Origin: Mesorhizobium sp. M2E.F.Ca.ET.219.01.1.1
GTDB taxonomy: Bacteria > Pseudomonadota > Alphaproteobacteria > Rhizobiales > Rhizobiaceae
NCBI RefSeq assembly: GCF_004016445.2
Contig: NZ_SADT02000001.1
Location: 353,630 to 417,629, forward strand
Length of the DNA stretch: 64,000 bases
Reading direction: 5' to 3'
Shown here: positions 25,131 to 35,799 of the stretch, in pieces
Layout of the letters: the number at the start of each line of letters is the position of its first letter
Numbering within the stretch: position 1 is the first letter of the stretch
Notes under the pieces: generated by a model
Told to the model about the DNA's origin: nothing
Seen by the model: only the letters and a program-made list of their open reading frames with translations
Databases searched by the model: none
Position numbers and translations under genes: made by a program

Positions 25131-25930
25131 TGGAAGCGCTGGATCATCTGGTCGAGAAGTTGGACGGGTTGGCGCCCACGGCGGCGCTCGTGCTGGGCTC
25201 GGGTCTGGGAGGGCTGGTCGACCAGGTCAAGGATGCCAGGCGTATCTCCTATGCGGAGCTGCCCGGCTTCCCGCGCAGCGGTGTCTCAGGCCATGCCGGC
25301 GAGGTGGTTGCCGGGCATTTCGCCGGCACGCCGGTGCTGATGTTGTCCGGCCGCGCGCATTATTACGAGCATGGCAACGCAGCCGCGATGCGCCCGGCGC
25401 TGGAAGTGCTTGCCGGCATCGGCATCTCGCATTTGATCCTCACCAATGCCGCCGGCTCGGTCGATCCTGAAATGGGACCTGGGTCGGTGATGCTGATCAC
25501 CGACCACATCAATTTTTCCGGCTCCAACCCGCTGATCGGCGAGCCGAGCGATCGCCGCTTCGTCGGCCTCACCGAGGCTTATGACGCCGGCCTGCGCGGC
25601 GCAATCGAGAAGGCGGCGAAGGCGACCGGCACGGCGCTGCACAAAGGCGTCTATATGTGGTTCTCCGGTCCCTGCTTCGAAACACCTGCCGAGATCCGCA
25701 TGGCGCGCGTCATGGGGGCCAACGCGGTCGGCATGTCGACCGTGCCGGAGGTCATCCTCGCCCGCTTTCTCGGCCTTAAGGTCGCCGCCTGCTCGGTGAT
25801 CACCAACCTGGCGGCCGGCATGACCGGAGCGGAGCTCTCGCACCAGGAAACCAAGGACATGGCGCCGGTCGGCGGCGCGCGGCTGGCGACGATCCTGCGG
25901 CGCGTCTTCCAGGACGGTTTGCCCGACTGA
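25127..25930 (+). CDS. punA: purine nucleoside phosphorylase
   Basis: A 267-residue trimeric-type PNP. Family motifs are [45 protein letters not shown] and [15 protein letters not shown]. It splits purine nucleosides with phosphate into base and ribose-1-phosphate. Two adjacent ATGs (25127, 25130) overlap the cdd stop; either may be used. The stop forms TGATG with deoA. Confidence 0.93.
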   Translation: MMEALDHLVEKLDGLAPTAALVLGSGLGGLVDQVKDARRISYAELPGFPRSGVSGHAGEVVAGHFAGTPVLMLSGRAHYYEHGNAAAMRPALEVLAGIGISHLILTNAAGSVDPEMGPGSVMLITDHINFSGSNPLIGEPSDRRFVGLTEAYDAGLRGAIEKAAKATGTALHKGVYMWFSGPCFETPAEIRMARVMGANAVGMSTVPEVILARFLGLKVAACSVITNLAAGMTGAELSHQETKDMAPVGGARLATILRRVFQDGLPD

Positions 25931-27246
25931 TGCTGCCGCAGGAGATCATTCGCCGCAAGCGCGACGGCCACAGGCTCGCGGCCGAGGAGATCGCGGCCTT
26001 CATCGCCGGGCTGACGGCCGGCACTATCTCCGAGGGCCAGATCGGCGCTTTCGCCATGGCCGTGTTCCTCAACGGCATGAGCCGCGAGGAAGCGGTGGCG
26101 CTGACGATCGCCATGCGCGATTCCGGCGATGTGCTCGACTGGTCCGACCTGCCCGGCCCGGTCACCGACAAGCATTCTACCGGCGGCGTCGGCGACAATG
26201 TCTCGCTGATGCTGGCGCCGACCGTCGCCGCCTGCGGCGCCTATGTGCCGATGATCTCCGGGCGCGGCCTCGGCCACACCGGCGGCACGCTGGACAAGAT
26301 GGATGCCATCCCGGGCTATGCCAGCCAGCCGGATGTGGCGCTTTTGCGCAAGACGGTGCTTGAAACGGGATGCGCCATCATTGGCCAGACCGCCGACCTG
26401 GCGCCTGCCGACCGCAGGCTCTACGCGATCCGCGACGTGACGGGCACGGTCGAATCGGTCCCGCTGATCACCGCTTCGATCCTGTCGAAGAAGCTTGCCG
26501 CGGGCTTGGGCTCGCTGGTGCTCGACGTCAAGGTCGGCAATGGCGCCTTCATGGAAAAGTCGCGCGATGCGGTGGCCCTGGCGAACAGCCTGGTCGAGGT
26601 CGCCAATGGCGCCGGCCTGAACGCTTCCGCGCTTGTGACGGGCATGAACGAACCGCTGGCTTCGGCTGCCGGCAACGCGGTCGAGGTGAAGAATGCGGTC
26701 GATTTCCTCACCGGCCGTTTTCGCGACAAGCGGCTGGAGGAGGTAACGCTGGCGCTGGCGGCCGAAATGCTGCAGTCGGCGGGGCTGGTTTCGTCGCAGC
26801 AAGATGGTCTCAGGCGCGCGACCGAAGCGCTTGTCGGGGGGCGTGCAGCAGCCGTCTTCGCGCGAATGGTGGCGGTGCTTGGCGGACCGGCCGATTTCAT
26901 CGAGAAACCGGAAAAATATTTGCCGGCGGCGCCGGTCGAACTGGCCGTGAAAGCCGAACAGGCCGGCTTTGTGACCGGAATCGCCACGCGCGATATCGGG
27001 CTTGCCGTCGTGACGCTTGGCGGCGGGCGTTCTCGTCCGGACGACAAGATCGATCATGCGGTCGGTTTGACCCGACTGTTGCCGGTCGGCGCCGAGCTGC
27101 GCCCGGGGGAGGCGCTGGCGCTGGTCCATGCCCGTACCGACGCGGAGGCCGAGGCGGCAGCCGCGGCCGTGCGTGCCGCTTACACAATCGGGATTTCCAA
27201 GCCACCCGCCGAAAAGACGGTGCTCAGGCGAATATTGCCCCGATAG
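25930..27246 (+). CDS. deoA: thymidine phosphorylase
   Basis: A 438-residue enzyme of the pyrimidine phosphorylase family, with the signature [20 protein letters not shown] and phosphate-binding [10 protein letters not shown]. It converts thymidine (and deoxyuridine made by cdd) to the free base and deoxyribose-1-phosphate. It is coupled to punA (TGATG). A dispersed repeat starts inside its stop codon and separates it from a convergent protease gene. Together with the transporter it makes a full nucleoside uptake and breakdown operon. Confidence 0.95.
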   Translation: MLPQEIIRRKRDGHRLAAEEIAAFIAGLTAGTISEGQIGAFAMAVFLNGMSREEAVALTIAMRDSGDVLDWSDLPGPVTDKHSTGGVGDNVSLMLAPTVAACGAYVPMISGRGLGHTGGTLDKMDAIPGYASQPDVALLRKTVLETGCAIIGQTADLAPADRRLYAIRDVTGTVESVPLITASILSKKLAAGLGSLVLDVKVGNGAFMEKSRDAVALANSLVEVANGAGLNASALVTGMNEPLASAAGNAVEVKNAVDFLTGRFRDKRLEEVTLALAAEMLQSAGLVSSQQDGLRRATEALVGGRAAAVFARMVAVLGGPADFIEKPEKYLPAAPVELAVKAEQAGFVTGIATRDIGLAVVTLGGGRSRPDDKIDHAVGLTRLLPVGAELRPGEALALVHARTDAEAEAAAAAVRAAYTIGISKPPAEKTVLRRILPR

Positions 27247-27347
27247 AGCAGGTCACCGTTTCCCGGAAACGATGACCTGCTCTATCTGTTTTGTTTGACG
27301 TAATTCCGGACGGAAAACCGCTGCACACTTTTCCTGGAATTGCTTAT
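27243..27347. repeat. dispersed palindromic repeat, copy C (full length)
   Basis: The first stem is ATAGAGCAGGTCA paired with TGACCTGCTCTAT around a GTTTCCCGGAAAC core (27243-27285). The second is the AATTCCGGACGGAAAACCG arm ending in GGAATTGC at 27336. It fills the gap between the convergent deoA and protease genes and could end transcripts from both sides. Confidence 0.85.
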
Positions 27348-27352
27348 GACGC

Positions 27353-27919
27353 TTACTGGACGAGCAGCAACGCGCCGTCCTGGACCTGGTATTTCTGCAG
27401 CCGCTGCAGGAAGCTCATGCCGATCAGATTGGTCTGCAGCGCCCGGTCATCGAGCACCACCGCCTGGACGTTGTCGACCGAGATCCTGCCGATCTGCAAG
27501 CGGTCGACCGTCACGACGGCGGCCTTGATCGCCCCATTGGCGGTGTTCACCTGTTGATTGAAATCTGACGGGTTGAGCGAGATGCCGATCCTGCGCGCGG
27601 TCGAGCTGTTGATGGCGACCAGCGTCGCGCCGGTGTCGATCAAGCCGTCGATCTGCCGGCCGTTGAGCTTGAACTGCGATGTGAAATGGCCGCGGCCATC
27701 GGCATTGACCAGCACCTGGCGGCCAAGCGGCATCGGCGTGGCCGGCTTGGCCGGGACCGAGACGAGATTGACCTGGGGCTCGTCCTTCGGCGCCGCCGGC
27801 TGCGCGGCATCGGTCGATTTCAGCAGGCCGTCCACCAGATGCGGATTGGCCTGAAAGACGATCGGAATCGAGGCCGAGGTTCCGGCAAAGATGCCGAGGA
27901 TGAGAAGCCTGCGCAGCAT
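27353..27919 (-). CDS. retropepsin-like aspartic protease, membrane-anchored
   Basis: A 188-residue protein with an N-terminal signal-anchor (LLILGIFAGTSASIPIVF) and a clan AA single aspartic protease domain: LIDTGATLVAIN is the catalytic triad DTGA, followed by the flap region and VVLDDRALQTNLIGMSFLQ near the end. Such proteins form dimers like retroviral proteases and face the periplasm. Physiological targets are not known. Confidence 0.85.
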   Translation of the reverse strand: MLRRLLILGIFAGTSASIPIVFQANPHLVDGLLKSTDAAQPAAPKDEPQVNLVSVPAKPATPMPLGRQVLVNADGRGHFTSQFKLNGRQIDGLIDTGATLVAINSSTARRIGISLNPSDFNQQVNTANGAIKAAVVTVDRLQIGRISVDNVQAVVLDDRALQTNLIGMSFLQRLQKYQVQDGALLLVQ

Positions 27920-28025
27920 GGATGGCCCTTAGATCAAGGCCACATCCTAACGCCGACATGGTGTTTTCCGCTTTAACCTGCGCCGGAACCGCGCGTTTGT
28001 GTAAACGCGCGGTAAACGGATGCGC

Positions 28026-28655
28026 TCATTTTGTCCCGTACATGCGGTCGCCGGCGTCGCCAAGGCCAGGCATGATGTAGCCCTTGTCGTTCAGCTGGCG
28101 GTCGATCGAGGCGGTGAAGATCGGCACATCCGGATGCGCCTTGGTGAAGCGCTCGATGCCTTCCGGGGCGGCGAGCAGGCACAGGAACCGGATGTTGGTG
28201 GCGCCGCGTCCCTTCAGCTTGTCGATCGCGGCGATCGCCGAATTTGCGGTCGCCAGCATCGGATCGACGACGATCACCAGGCGGTCGGCAAGATCGCTCG
28301 GCGCCTTGAAGAAATATTCGACCGCTTCCAGGGTCTCATGGTCGCGGTAGAGGCCGATATGGGCGACGCGCGCGGCCGGCACCAGATCGAGCAGGCCTTC
28401 GAGCAGGCCGTTGCCGGCGCGCAGCACCGAGGCGAAGACCAGCTTCTTGCCTTCCAGCGTCGGCGCCTCCATCTCCTCGATCGGCGTCTCGATCATAGTG
28501 GTCGTCAGTTCGAGGTTGCGGGTCACCTCATAGCCGAGCAGCAGCGAGATCTCGCGCAGCAGCCGCCGGAAGCCGGCCGTCGAGGTCTCCTTCTTGCGCA
28601 TGATGGTCAGCTTGTGCTGGACAAGGGGGTGGTCGACGACGGTGACGCCCTGCAT
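28026..28655 (-). CDS. upp: uracil phosphoribosyltransferase
   Basis: A 209-residue enzyme that makes UMP from uracil and PRPP. Motifs include [21 protein letters not shown] at the start (described by its first and last residues), the PRPP loop [12 protein letters not shown] (usually TGGSA, here altered to TANSA) and the uracil-binding end [15 protein letters not shown]. It salvages the uracil released by the nucleoside operon upstream. A 370-base gap with no gene on either side but a short unstructured one separates it from the protease gene start only by about 100 bases. Confidence 0.95.
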   Translation of the reverse strand: MQGVTVVDHPLVQHKLTIMRKKETSTAGFRRLLREISLLLGYEVTRNLELTTTMIETPIEEMEAPTLEGKKLVFASVLRAGNGLLEGLLDLVPAARVAHIGLYRDHETLEAVEYFFKAPSDLADRLVIVVDPMLATANSAIAAIDKLKGRGATNIRFLCLLAAPEGIERFTKAHPDVPIFTASIDRQLNDKGYIMPGLGDAGDRMYGTK

Positions 28656-28783
28656 CGTGATCTCCTGAAATTCCGGCTACTGGAAGCGACCCTACCGACA
28701 ATGCGCCGGCCAAGGAACCGCCCGGCGGCTATCCACCACAGCTTTTGCCTTAAATCCAGAAGAAGAACGAATCCAGCAGAGAG

Positions 28784-29758
28784 TCAGCGGCCGCCGCCAT
28801 TGACGCGCGCGAGTAGGGCGGCCTTGGTCTTCCTGTCGACGAAGGCCGCCTCGATGGCCGTCCTCGTGACGGCGGTAAGCGCCTTGTCATCCATGCGGAA
28901 ATGCTCGGCTGCGATATCGTATTCGCGCTTCAGCGAGGTCCAGAAATAGGGCGGATCGTCGGAGTTGAGCGTCACCTTGCAGCCCGCCGCGCGCAGCGCC
29001 GGAAAAGGATGGTCGGCGAAGCTGTCGAACACTTTCAGCGCGATGTTGGAGCCCGGGCAGCATTCCAGCACCACGCCTTCGGCGGCGATGCGGCGGACGA
29101 GGTCCGGGTTCTCGATGGCGCGCACGCCATGGCCGATGCGTGAGGGACGGATGTGGTCGAGGGCCGCCTTGACGCTCTCCCAACCCATCAGCTCGCCGGC
29201 ATGGATGGTGATGCCGAGGCCCGCCTCGCGCGCGATCTCGAAGGCGCGCACATAATCCTCGAAGTCGCCAATGCGCTCGTCGCCGGCGACGCCAAAACCG
29301 GTCACCAGCGGATGGCCGCAGCGCGCCGCGAAGCGTGCGGCCTGTTCGATCGCCTCGACCCCGACATGGCGCACGCCGGTGACGATCATGCGGCCTTCGA
29401 TCCCTGTCTTGGCCTTGGCGCGGGCTATGCCTTCGCCCAGCGCATCCGTATAGGCTTTTGGCGAGAGGCCAGCCTTCTTCGCATGGTCCGGCGAGGTGAA
29501 GACCTCTGAATAGATGGCGCCGTCGCGGGCGAGGCTGGTCAGATAATAGTCCGCGAGGCGCGCATAATCGTCTTCCGTACGAAACAGGTCGGAAGCGAAA
29601 TCATAAGCAGCGAGAAACGAGGTGAAATCGTGCCAGACGAAGGAGCCGTTCTGGATATAGGGCGAAGGGTCCTTGCCATATTTGCGGGCCTGGCTGACGA
29701 CAAGCTCCGGTGCCGCCGCCCCTTCGATGTGGCAGTGCAACTCGGCCTTCAAAATCAT
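28784..29758 (-). CDS. add: adenosine deaminase
   Basis: A 324-residue metal-dependent hydrolase. Metal and catalytic residues are visible: HCHIEG (His8, His10), the HAGE motif in TIHAGELMG, and SDDPPYF near the C-terminus. It deaminates adenosine (or, in some relatives, adenine) so that purines enter the inosine route used by PNP. The ATG at 29758 begins the canonical N-terminus (MILKAELHCH); 42 further in-frame codons upstream have no family character. It is divergent from ubiE. Confidence 0.92.
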   Translation of the reverse strand: MILKAELHCHIEGAAAPELVVSQARKYGKDPSPYIQNGSFVWHDFTSFLAAYDFASDLFRTEDDYARLADYYLTSLARDGAIYSEVFTSPDHAKKAGLSPKAYTDALGEGIARAKAKTGIEGRMIVTGVRHVGVEAIEQAARFAARCGHPLVTGFGVAGDERIGDFEDYVRAFEIAREAGLGITIHAGELMGWESVKAALDHIRPSRIGHGVRAIENPDLVRRIAAEGVVLECCPGSNIALKVFDSFADHPFPALRAAGCKVTLNSDDPPYFWTSLKREYDIAAEHFRMDDKALTAVTRTAIEAAFVDRKTKAALLARVNGGGR

Positions 29759-29926
29759 GCGGTCATTCCGCCCGGCATGCTGTTCTCGCACGGAATCTGG
29801 TCGGAAAATCATGCGGGACCTTTCTCGACCGGGTTTTGCAAGCGCGGCCGAAAACCGCGCCTTGGACAATAGCGTCGGCACCATCGATCGGCTATGGTCC
29901 CGCCGGTTTTATGACGGATCAAAATA

Positions 29927-30703
29927 ATGTCAGTTGAGAGAACCACGGCCGCGGGCGGCATGGAAACCTCCTATGGTTTCAGGAAGGTCGGGGCAGGCGA
30001 GAAGCAGCCCCTGGTCAACGACGTCTTCCACAAGGTGGCCAATCGATACGACCTGATGAACGATCTGATGTCGGCCGGGTTGCATCGCTTGTGGAAGGAC
30101 GCGATGGTTGCCTGGCTGAACCCGCCGAAGCGGCCGGGCTGGAAGGTGCTCGATGTCGCCGGCGGTACCGGGGATATCGCCTTCCGCATCGTCGAGGCCA
30201 GCCAGCGCCAGGCCCACGCCACGGTGCTCGATATCAACGGTTCCATGCTTTCCGTCGGCCGCGACCGCGCCGAGAAGCTGGGCCTTGCGGCAAACACCGA
30301 CTTCGTCGAGGCCAACGCCGAAGAGCTTCCTTTCGGGGACGACAGCTTCGATGCCTATACGATCGCATTCGGCATCCGTAACGTGCCGCGCATCGAGGTG
30401 GCGCTTGCCGAAGCCTATCGCGTGCTGAAGCGCGGCGGGCGGTTTCTGTGCCTTGAATTCTCGGAGGTCGAGATGCCGCTGCTCGACAAGGCCTATGAGG
30501 CCTGGTCGTTCAACGCGATCCCCAGGATCGGCAAGGTGGTGACCGGCGACGGCGAGCCCTATTCCTACCTCGTCGAATCCATCCGCAAGTTCCCCAACCA
30601 GCAGAATTTCGCGGCGATGATCGCGCGCGCCGGCTTCGATCGCGTCACCTTCCGCAACTATTCAGGCGGCATCGCCGCCCTTCATTCCGGCTGGAAGCTT
30701 TGA
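29927..30703 (+). CDS. ubiE: ubiquinone/menaquinone C-methyltransferase UbiE
   Basis: A 258-residue SAM-dependent methyltransferase of ubiquinone synthesis. SAM motif I is [15 protein letters not shown], and the family signatures are [18 protein letters not shown] and [17 protein letters not shown] with the C-terminal [15 protein letters not shown]. It catalyses the ring C-methylation of demethoxyubiquinone. Followed by ubiB after 57 bases, which contain short tandem repeats. Divergent from add. Confidence 0.96.
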   Translation: MSVERTTAAGGMETSYGFRKVGAGEKQPLVNDVFHKVANRYDLMNDLMSAGLHRLWKDAMVAWLNPPKRPGWKVLDVAGGTGDIAFRIVEASQRQAHATVLDINGSMLSVGRDRAEKLGLAANTDFVEANAEELPFGDDSFDAYTIAFGIRNVPRIEVALAEAYRVLKRGGRFLCLEFSEVEMPLLDKAYEAWSFNAIPRIGKVVTGDGEPYSYLVESIRKFPNQQNFAAMIARAGFDRVTFRNYSGGIAALHSGWKL

Positions 30704-30755
30704 GGCCGGACCTTTGAAGCAGGCCCCCTTGAAACAGGCCCTCTTGAATCGGGTT
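30697..30755. repeat. 15-base tandem repeat between ubiE and ubiB
   Basis: Three consecutive 15-base units (30711, 30726, 30741) share CTTGAA.CAGGCC, and a partial fourth lies at 30697, overlapping the end of ubiE. Each unit carries a TGA in the ubiE frame. Confidence 0.6.
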
Positions 30756-30760
30756 GGCCA

Positions 30761-32335
30761 ATGAGCAGCGTGGGCGCCGCCTTCAGGCTCGCCAGGGCCG
30801 GCTGGGTGCTGGTCCGCGAGGGCGTCGTCGCGGCGTTGCCGGGCGAAGAACTCTCCGGCATGCCGAAATTCGGCTGGAGCGTGGCGCGGCTCTTCACCCG
30901 CCGGCGGGCGCTGAGCTATCAGCGCGGCGACAGGCTGGCGCGCGCGGTGGTGCGGCTGGGGCCTTCCTATGTCAAGCTTGGCCAGTTCCTGGCGACGCGG
31001 CCCGATGTCGTCGGCAACGACATGGCGCTCGACCTCGCGCTGTTGCAGGACAAGATGCACACCTTTCCGAAGGCGGAGGCGGTCCACGCGATCGAGGCCT
31101 CGCTCGGACGCAGGATCGACGACCTCTATTCGAGCTTCGGCGAGCCGGTGGCGGCGGCCTCGATCGCGCAGGTGCACAGCGCCGAGGTCGTGCGCGAGGG
31201 TACTGCTTCGCGCGTGGCGGTGAAGGTCATCCGGCCAGGCGTGCGGCACCGCTTCTTCCAGGACCTCGAAAGCTACTTTCTCGCCGCCCACCTGCAGGAG
31301 AAATACATTCCATCGTCGCGTCGGCTGCGCCCGATCGAGGTGACGCAGACGCTGGCGCAGACCACCAGAATCGAGATGGATCTGAGGCTCGAGGCGGCCG
31401 CGCTTTCGGAACTCGGCGAGAACACCAAGGACGATCCGGGATTCCGCGTGCCCGCGGTCGACTGGGAACGGACCGGTCGCGACGTGCTCACCATGGAGTG
31501 GATCGACGGCGTCAAGATGAACGACATCGCCGGCCTCGCCGCCGCCGGGCACGACCTCAAGGCGATCGCTGCCAACCTCATCCAGTCGTTCCTCAGGCAC
31601 ACGCTGCGTGACGGCTTCTTCCATGCCGACATGCATCCGGGAAACCTGTTCGTCGAGGCAAACGGCACCATTGTCGCCGTCGATCTCGGCATTGCGGGGC
31701 GGCTCGGCAAGAAGGAGCGGCGCTTCCTGGCGGAAATCCTCTACGGCTTCATCGTGCGTGACTATCAGCGCGTCGCCGAAGTGCATTTCGAGGCGGGTTA
31801 CGTGCCGCGCCAGCACAATGTCTCGGCCTTCGCGCAGGCGATCCGTGCCATCGGCGAGCCGATCCACGGCCAGTCGGCCGACACCATTTCGATGGCCAAG
31901 CTCCTGACCTTGCTGTTCGAGGTCACCGAGCTGTTCGACATGGCGACGCGGCCGGAGCTGATCCTGCTGCAGAAGACCATGGTGGTGGTGGAAGGTGTCG
32001 CGCGCACGCTCGATCCGGCCTTCAACATGTGGAAGACCTCGGAGCCGGTGGTGGGCGACTGGATCGCCGGCAATCTCGGCCCGCGCGGGCTGCTCACCGA
32101 CGCGCGCGACGGCGCCAAGGCGCTGCTGGCACTGGCGCGCCAGGCGCCGGACCTTGCGGCCCGCACCGACCGGCTGTCGCGCGAGATCGACCTGATGGCC
32201 GAGAACGGCCTGCGCTTCGACGAGGCGACGGCGCGTGCTATCGGCAAGGCCGAAGCACGTCACACCCGCTCCGGCCGCGTGGCGCTGTGGGTGATCGCGC
32301 TGACGCTGATCTATGTCGCGTGGAAGTTGCTCTGA
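30761..32335 (+). CDS. ubiB: UbiB family atypical kinase, ubiquinone synthesis
   Basis: A 524-residue ABC1/ADCK-type protein. Family motifs in order are YVKLGQFLATRPDV (KxGQ), the Ala-rich loop AAASIAQVHSA, the catalytic Lys in VAVKVIRPG, ERT-like WERTGRDVL, HADMHPGNLFV and VDLGIAG. Two C-terminal hydrophobic segments end the protein (VALWVIALTLIYVAWKLL). It is an ATPase needed for ubiquinone production or lipid handling rather than a direct hydroxylase. It lies downstream of ubiE on the same strand. Confidence 0.94.
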   Translation: MSSVGAAFRLARAGWVLVREGVVAALPGEELSGMPKFGWSVARLFTRRRALSYQRGDRLARAVVRLGPSYVKLGQFLATRPDVVGNDMALDLALLQDKMHTFPKAEAVHAIEASLGRRIDDLYSSFGEPVAAASIAQVHSAEVVREGTASRVAVKVIRPGVRHRFFQDLESYFLAAHLQEKYIPSSRRLRPIEVTQTLAQTTRIEMDLRLEAAALSELGENTKDDPGFRVPAVDWERTGRDVLTMEWIDGVKMNDIAGLAAAGHDLKAIAANLIQSFLRHTLRDGFFHADMHPGNLFVEANGTIVAVDLGIAGRLGKKERRFLAEILYGFIVRDYQRVAEVHFEAGYVPRQHNVSAFAQAIRAIGEPIHGQSADTISMAKLLTLLFEVTELFDMATRPELILLQKTMVVVEGVARTLDPAFNMWKTSEPVVGDWIAGNLGPRGLLTDARDGAKALLALARQAPDLAARTDRLSREIDLMAENGLRFDEATARAIGKAEARHTRSGRVALWVIALTLIYVAWKLL

Positions 32336-32346
32336 CGCCGGTCGGC

Positions 32347-32380
32347 TTGCCGTCGTTTGATTGCATTGCTATCATTGCAA
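32347..32380 (+). promoter_or_regulatory. promoter with overlapping palindromic operator before coaBC
   Basis: TTGCCG (32347-32352) and TATCAT (32370-32375) have a 17-base spacer. An imperfect palindrome with arms TTGCA and TGCAA (32361-32380) covers the -10 box, and GATTGCA (32359) is inverted as TGCAATC at 32400. This is the layout of an autoregulated antitoxin promoter, and the gene product has such a DNA-binding domain. Confidence 0.55.
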
Positions 32381-32408
32381 GCGCGTTTCTGAAAGCGAGT
32401 GCAATCAC

Positions 32409-33881
32409 ATGGCCAGCATCACGATCCGCAATCTCGATGACGAGGTCAAGGATCTGCTTCGGCAGCTCGCCGCCGAAAACGGCTGCTCGATGGAAGAGCA
32501 GGCGCGGGCGATGATCCGCGCCGCGGTCGAGGGCCGGGCGGGGCAGGCCGACCGCATCGGCCAGATCGAGGAGAAGCTGCGCGCGCTGACAGGCTCACAC
32601 GAGCAGGCGGTGCAGGCTGTCGCCACGTCCGGTAAGCCGGTCCCGCGCGGCTCACTCTCCGGCAAGCGCATCCTGCTGATCATCGGCGGCGGCATCGCCG
32701 CCTACAAATCGCTCGACCTGATCCGGCGGCTGCGCGAGCGCGGCGCTTCCGTGCGGGTGGTCATGACATCGGCCGCGCAGGAATTCGTAACCACTTTGTC
32801 GGTCGGCGCGCTTTCGGCCGACCACGTCTTCACCGAGCTGTTCGACCGCAAGGACGAGCACGATGTCGGCCATATCAGGCTGTCGCGCGAGGCCGACCTG
32901 CTGGTGGTGGCGCCGGCGACCGCCGACCTCATGGCGAAGCTTGCCAACGGCCATGCCAACGACCTTGCCTCGACGTTGCTTCTCGCCACCGACAAGAAGG
33001 TGGTGATGGCGCCGGCGATGAACCCGAAGATGTGGGCGCATCCAGCGACGCGGCGCAACCGGACAACCCTGCTGAAGGACGGCATTGTCTTCGTCGGTCC
33101 AGGCAAGGGCGAGATGGCGGAAAGCAACGAAGCGGGCGAGGGCCGCATGGCCGAACCGTTAGAGATCGTCGCCGCGATCGAGGCGATACTCGACGAGAGG
33201 CCGAAGCCGCTTGCCGGCCGCAGGATCATCGTCACCTCCGGACCGACGCATGAGCCGATCGACCCGGTGCGCTACATCGCCAACCGCTCGTCCGGCAAGC
33301 AGGGCCATGCCATCGCGGCCGCGTTGGCGAAGCTCGGCGCCGATGTGCGGCTGGTTTCCGGTCCGGTGAACATCCCCGATCCCACCGGCGTCGCGACCAC
33401 GCATGTCGAAACGGCCGCCCAGATGAAGCAAGCGGTCGAGAGCCTGCTGCCGGCGGATGCCGCCATATTCGTCGCCGCGGTCGCCGACTGGCGCACGGCC
33501 AGTGCCGCCGGCGAGAAGATCAAGAAGGTGGCGGGCGAGGGACCGCCGTCGCTCAAGATGGTCGAGAACCCGGATATCCTTGCCGGCATCGGCCATCACA
33601 GCCAGCGGCCGGGCCTCGTCGTCGGCTTCGCCGCCGAGACGCAGGATTTGATCGCCAATGCCGAAGCCAAGCTCAAGAAAAAGGGCGCCGACTTCATCGT
33701 CGCCAACGACGTCTCGCATGAAAGCGGCATCGGGCCGTCCGGTGTGATGGGCGGCGACCGCAACAAGGTGCGCATCGTCTCCAGGACCGGCGTCGAGGAA
33801 TGGCCGGAGATGGGCAAGGAGGAGGTTGCGGCGCGGCTCGCCGCGCTGATTGCCGAGCGGCTGCAAACCGTCGTCGTTTAG
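32409..33881 (+). CDS. coaBC: CoaBC with N-terminal ribbon-helix-helix domain
   Basis: A 490-residue bifunctional coenzyme A enzyme. CoaC (decarboxylase, from about residue 84) shows GGGIAAYKSLDLIRRL, the His in HIRLSREAD, the PAMNPKMW clamp and GEMAESNEAGEGRM. CoaB (ligase) shows TSGPTHEPIDPVRYIANRSS, AAVADWR and ANDVSHESGIG. Unusually, residues 1-45 (ASITIRNLDDEVKDLLRQL, then CSMEEQARAMIR) form a FitA/Arc-type ribbon-helix-helix domain followed by a 35-residue linker. The ATG follows directly on the promoter and operator described at 32347. The fusion suggests DNA binding by a metabolic enzyme. Confidence 0.93.
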   Translation: MASITIRNLDDEVKDLLRQLAAENGCSMEEQARAMIRAAVEGRAGQADRIGQIEEKLRALTGSHEQAVQAVATSGKPVPRGSLSGKRILLIIGGGIAAYKSLDLIRRLRERGASVRVVMTSAAQEFVTTLSVGALSADHVFTELFDRKDEHDVGHIRLSREADLLVVAPATADLMAKLANGHANDLASTLLLATDKKVVMAPAMNPKMWAHPATRRNRTTLLKDGIVFVGPGKGEMAESNEAGEGRMAEPLEIVAAIEAILDERPKPLAGRRIIVTSGPTHEPIDPVRYIANRSSGKQGHAIAAALAKLGADVRLVSGPVNIPDPTGVATTHVETAAQMKQAVESLLPADAAIFVAAVADWRTASAAGEKIKKVAGEGPPSLKMVENPDILAGIGHHSQRPGLVVGFAAETQDLIANAEAKLKKKGADFIVANDVSHESGIGPSGVMGGDRNKVRIVSRTGVEEWPEMGKEEVAARLAALIAERLQTVVV

Positions 33882-33889
33882 AACGGGGC

Positions 33890-34255
33890 TCAACCTTCCT
33901 CGAAGAGTTCAATGCAGTTGCCGGAAGGGTCCTGGATGACAAGTTGCGAGCCGCCGGGGCCAGTCCTCAGGGGCACGCGTATCTTGCAGCCGGCGGCCTC
34001 GATCGCCGGCAAACGGGATTTCAAATCCTCGGTGATCAGGACTATCCGGTTCCAGCCTCCGGCCGAAGGCGTCTCGCCCTCGGCGGTCGGTTGCGCGGCC
34101 GACGAGCGGGGACCGGCGAGCCACAATGTCAACGAGCCGTGCCTGACGATGGCCATCGCGGGTCCATATTGCGCTATGAGCTCGAACTCCAGGACATCCT
34201 TGTAGAAGGCAATCGCTTCCTGAACATCATGGACGAAGTACCGTACGGCGGACAT
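33890..34255 (-). CDS. VOC (glyoxalase/bleomycin-resistance) family protein
   Basis: A 121-residue single-module VOC protein. It has the betaalphabetabetabeta start MSAVRYFVHDVQEAIAFYKD, a middle REL-like strand, and the ending SGNCIELFEE with a metal-ligand Glu. VOC proteins act as dioxygenases, isomerases or resistance proteins and usually dimerise. It converges on coaBC with only eight bases between stops. No substrate can be deduced. Confidence 0.85.
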   Translation of the reverse strand: MSAVRYFVHDVQEAIAFYKDVLEFELIAQYGPAMAIVRHGSLTLWLAGPRSSAAQPTAEGETPSAGGWNRIVLITEDLKSRLPAIEAAGCKIRVPLRTGPGGSQLVIQDPSGNCIELFEEG

Positions 34256-34323
34256 CGGCTATCCTTGCTGCGGGGGTTTTCCACACAGTAGCCAATCCGC
34301 GGGCGAGCGGCAGCATCTAGTTA

Positions 34324-35772
<1,449 letters not shown>

Positions 35773-35799
35773 TCAAATCCGGATATCAATGGATTTGAT

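Noticed and set aside
25651..27129. Minus-strand open frame of 492 codons opposite punA and deoA
   Set aside because: Antisense shadow without motif, covering two clear enzymes.
30662..32263. Minus-strand open frame of 533 codons opposite ubiB
   Set aside because: No domain; ubiB on the plus strand has all family motifs.
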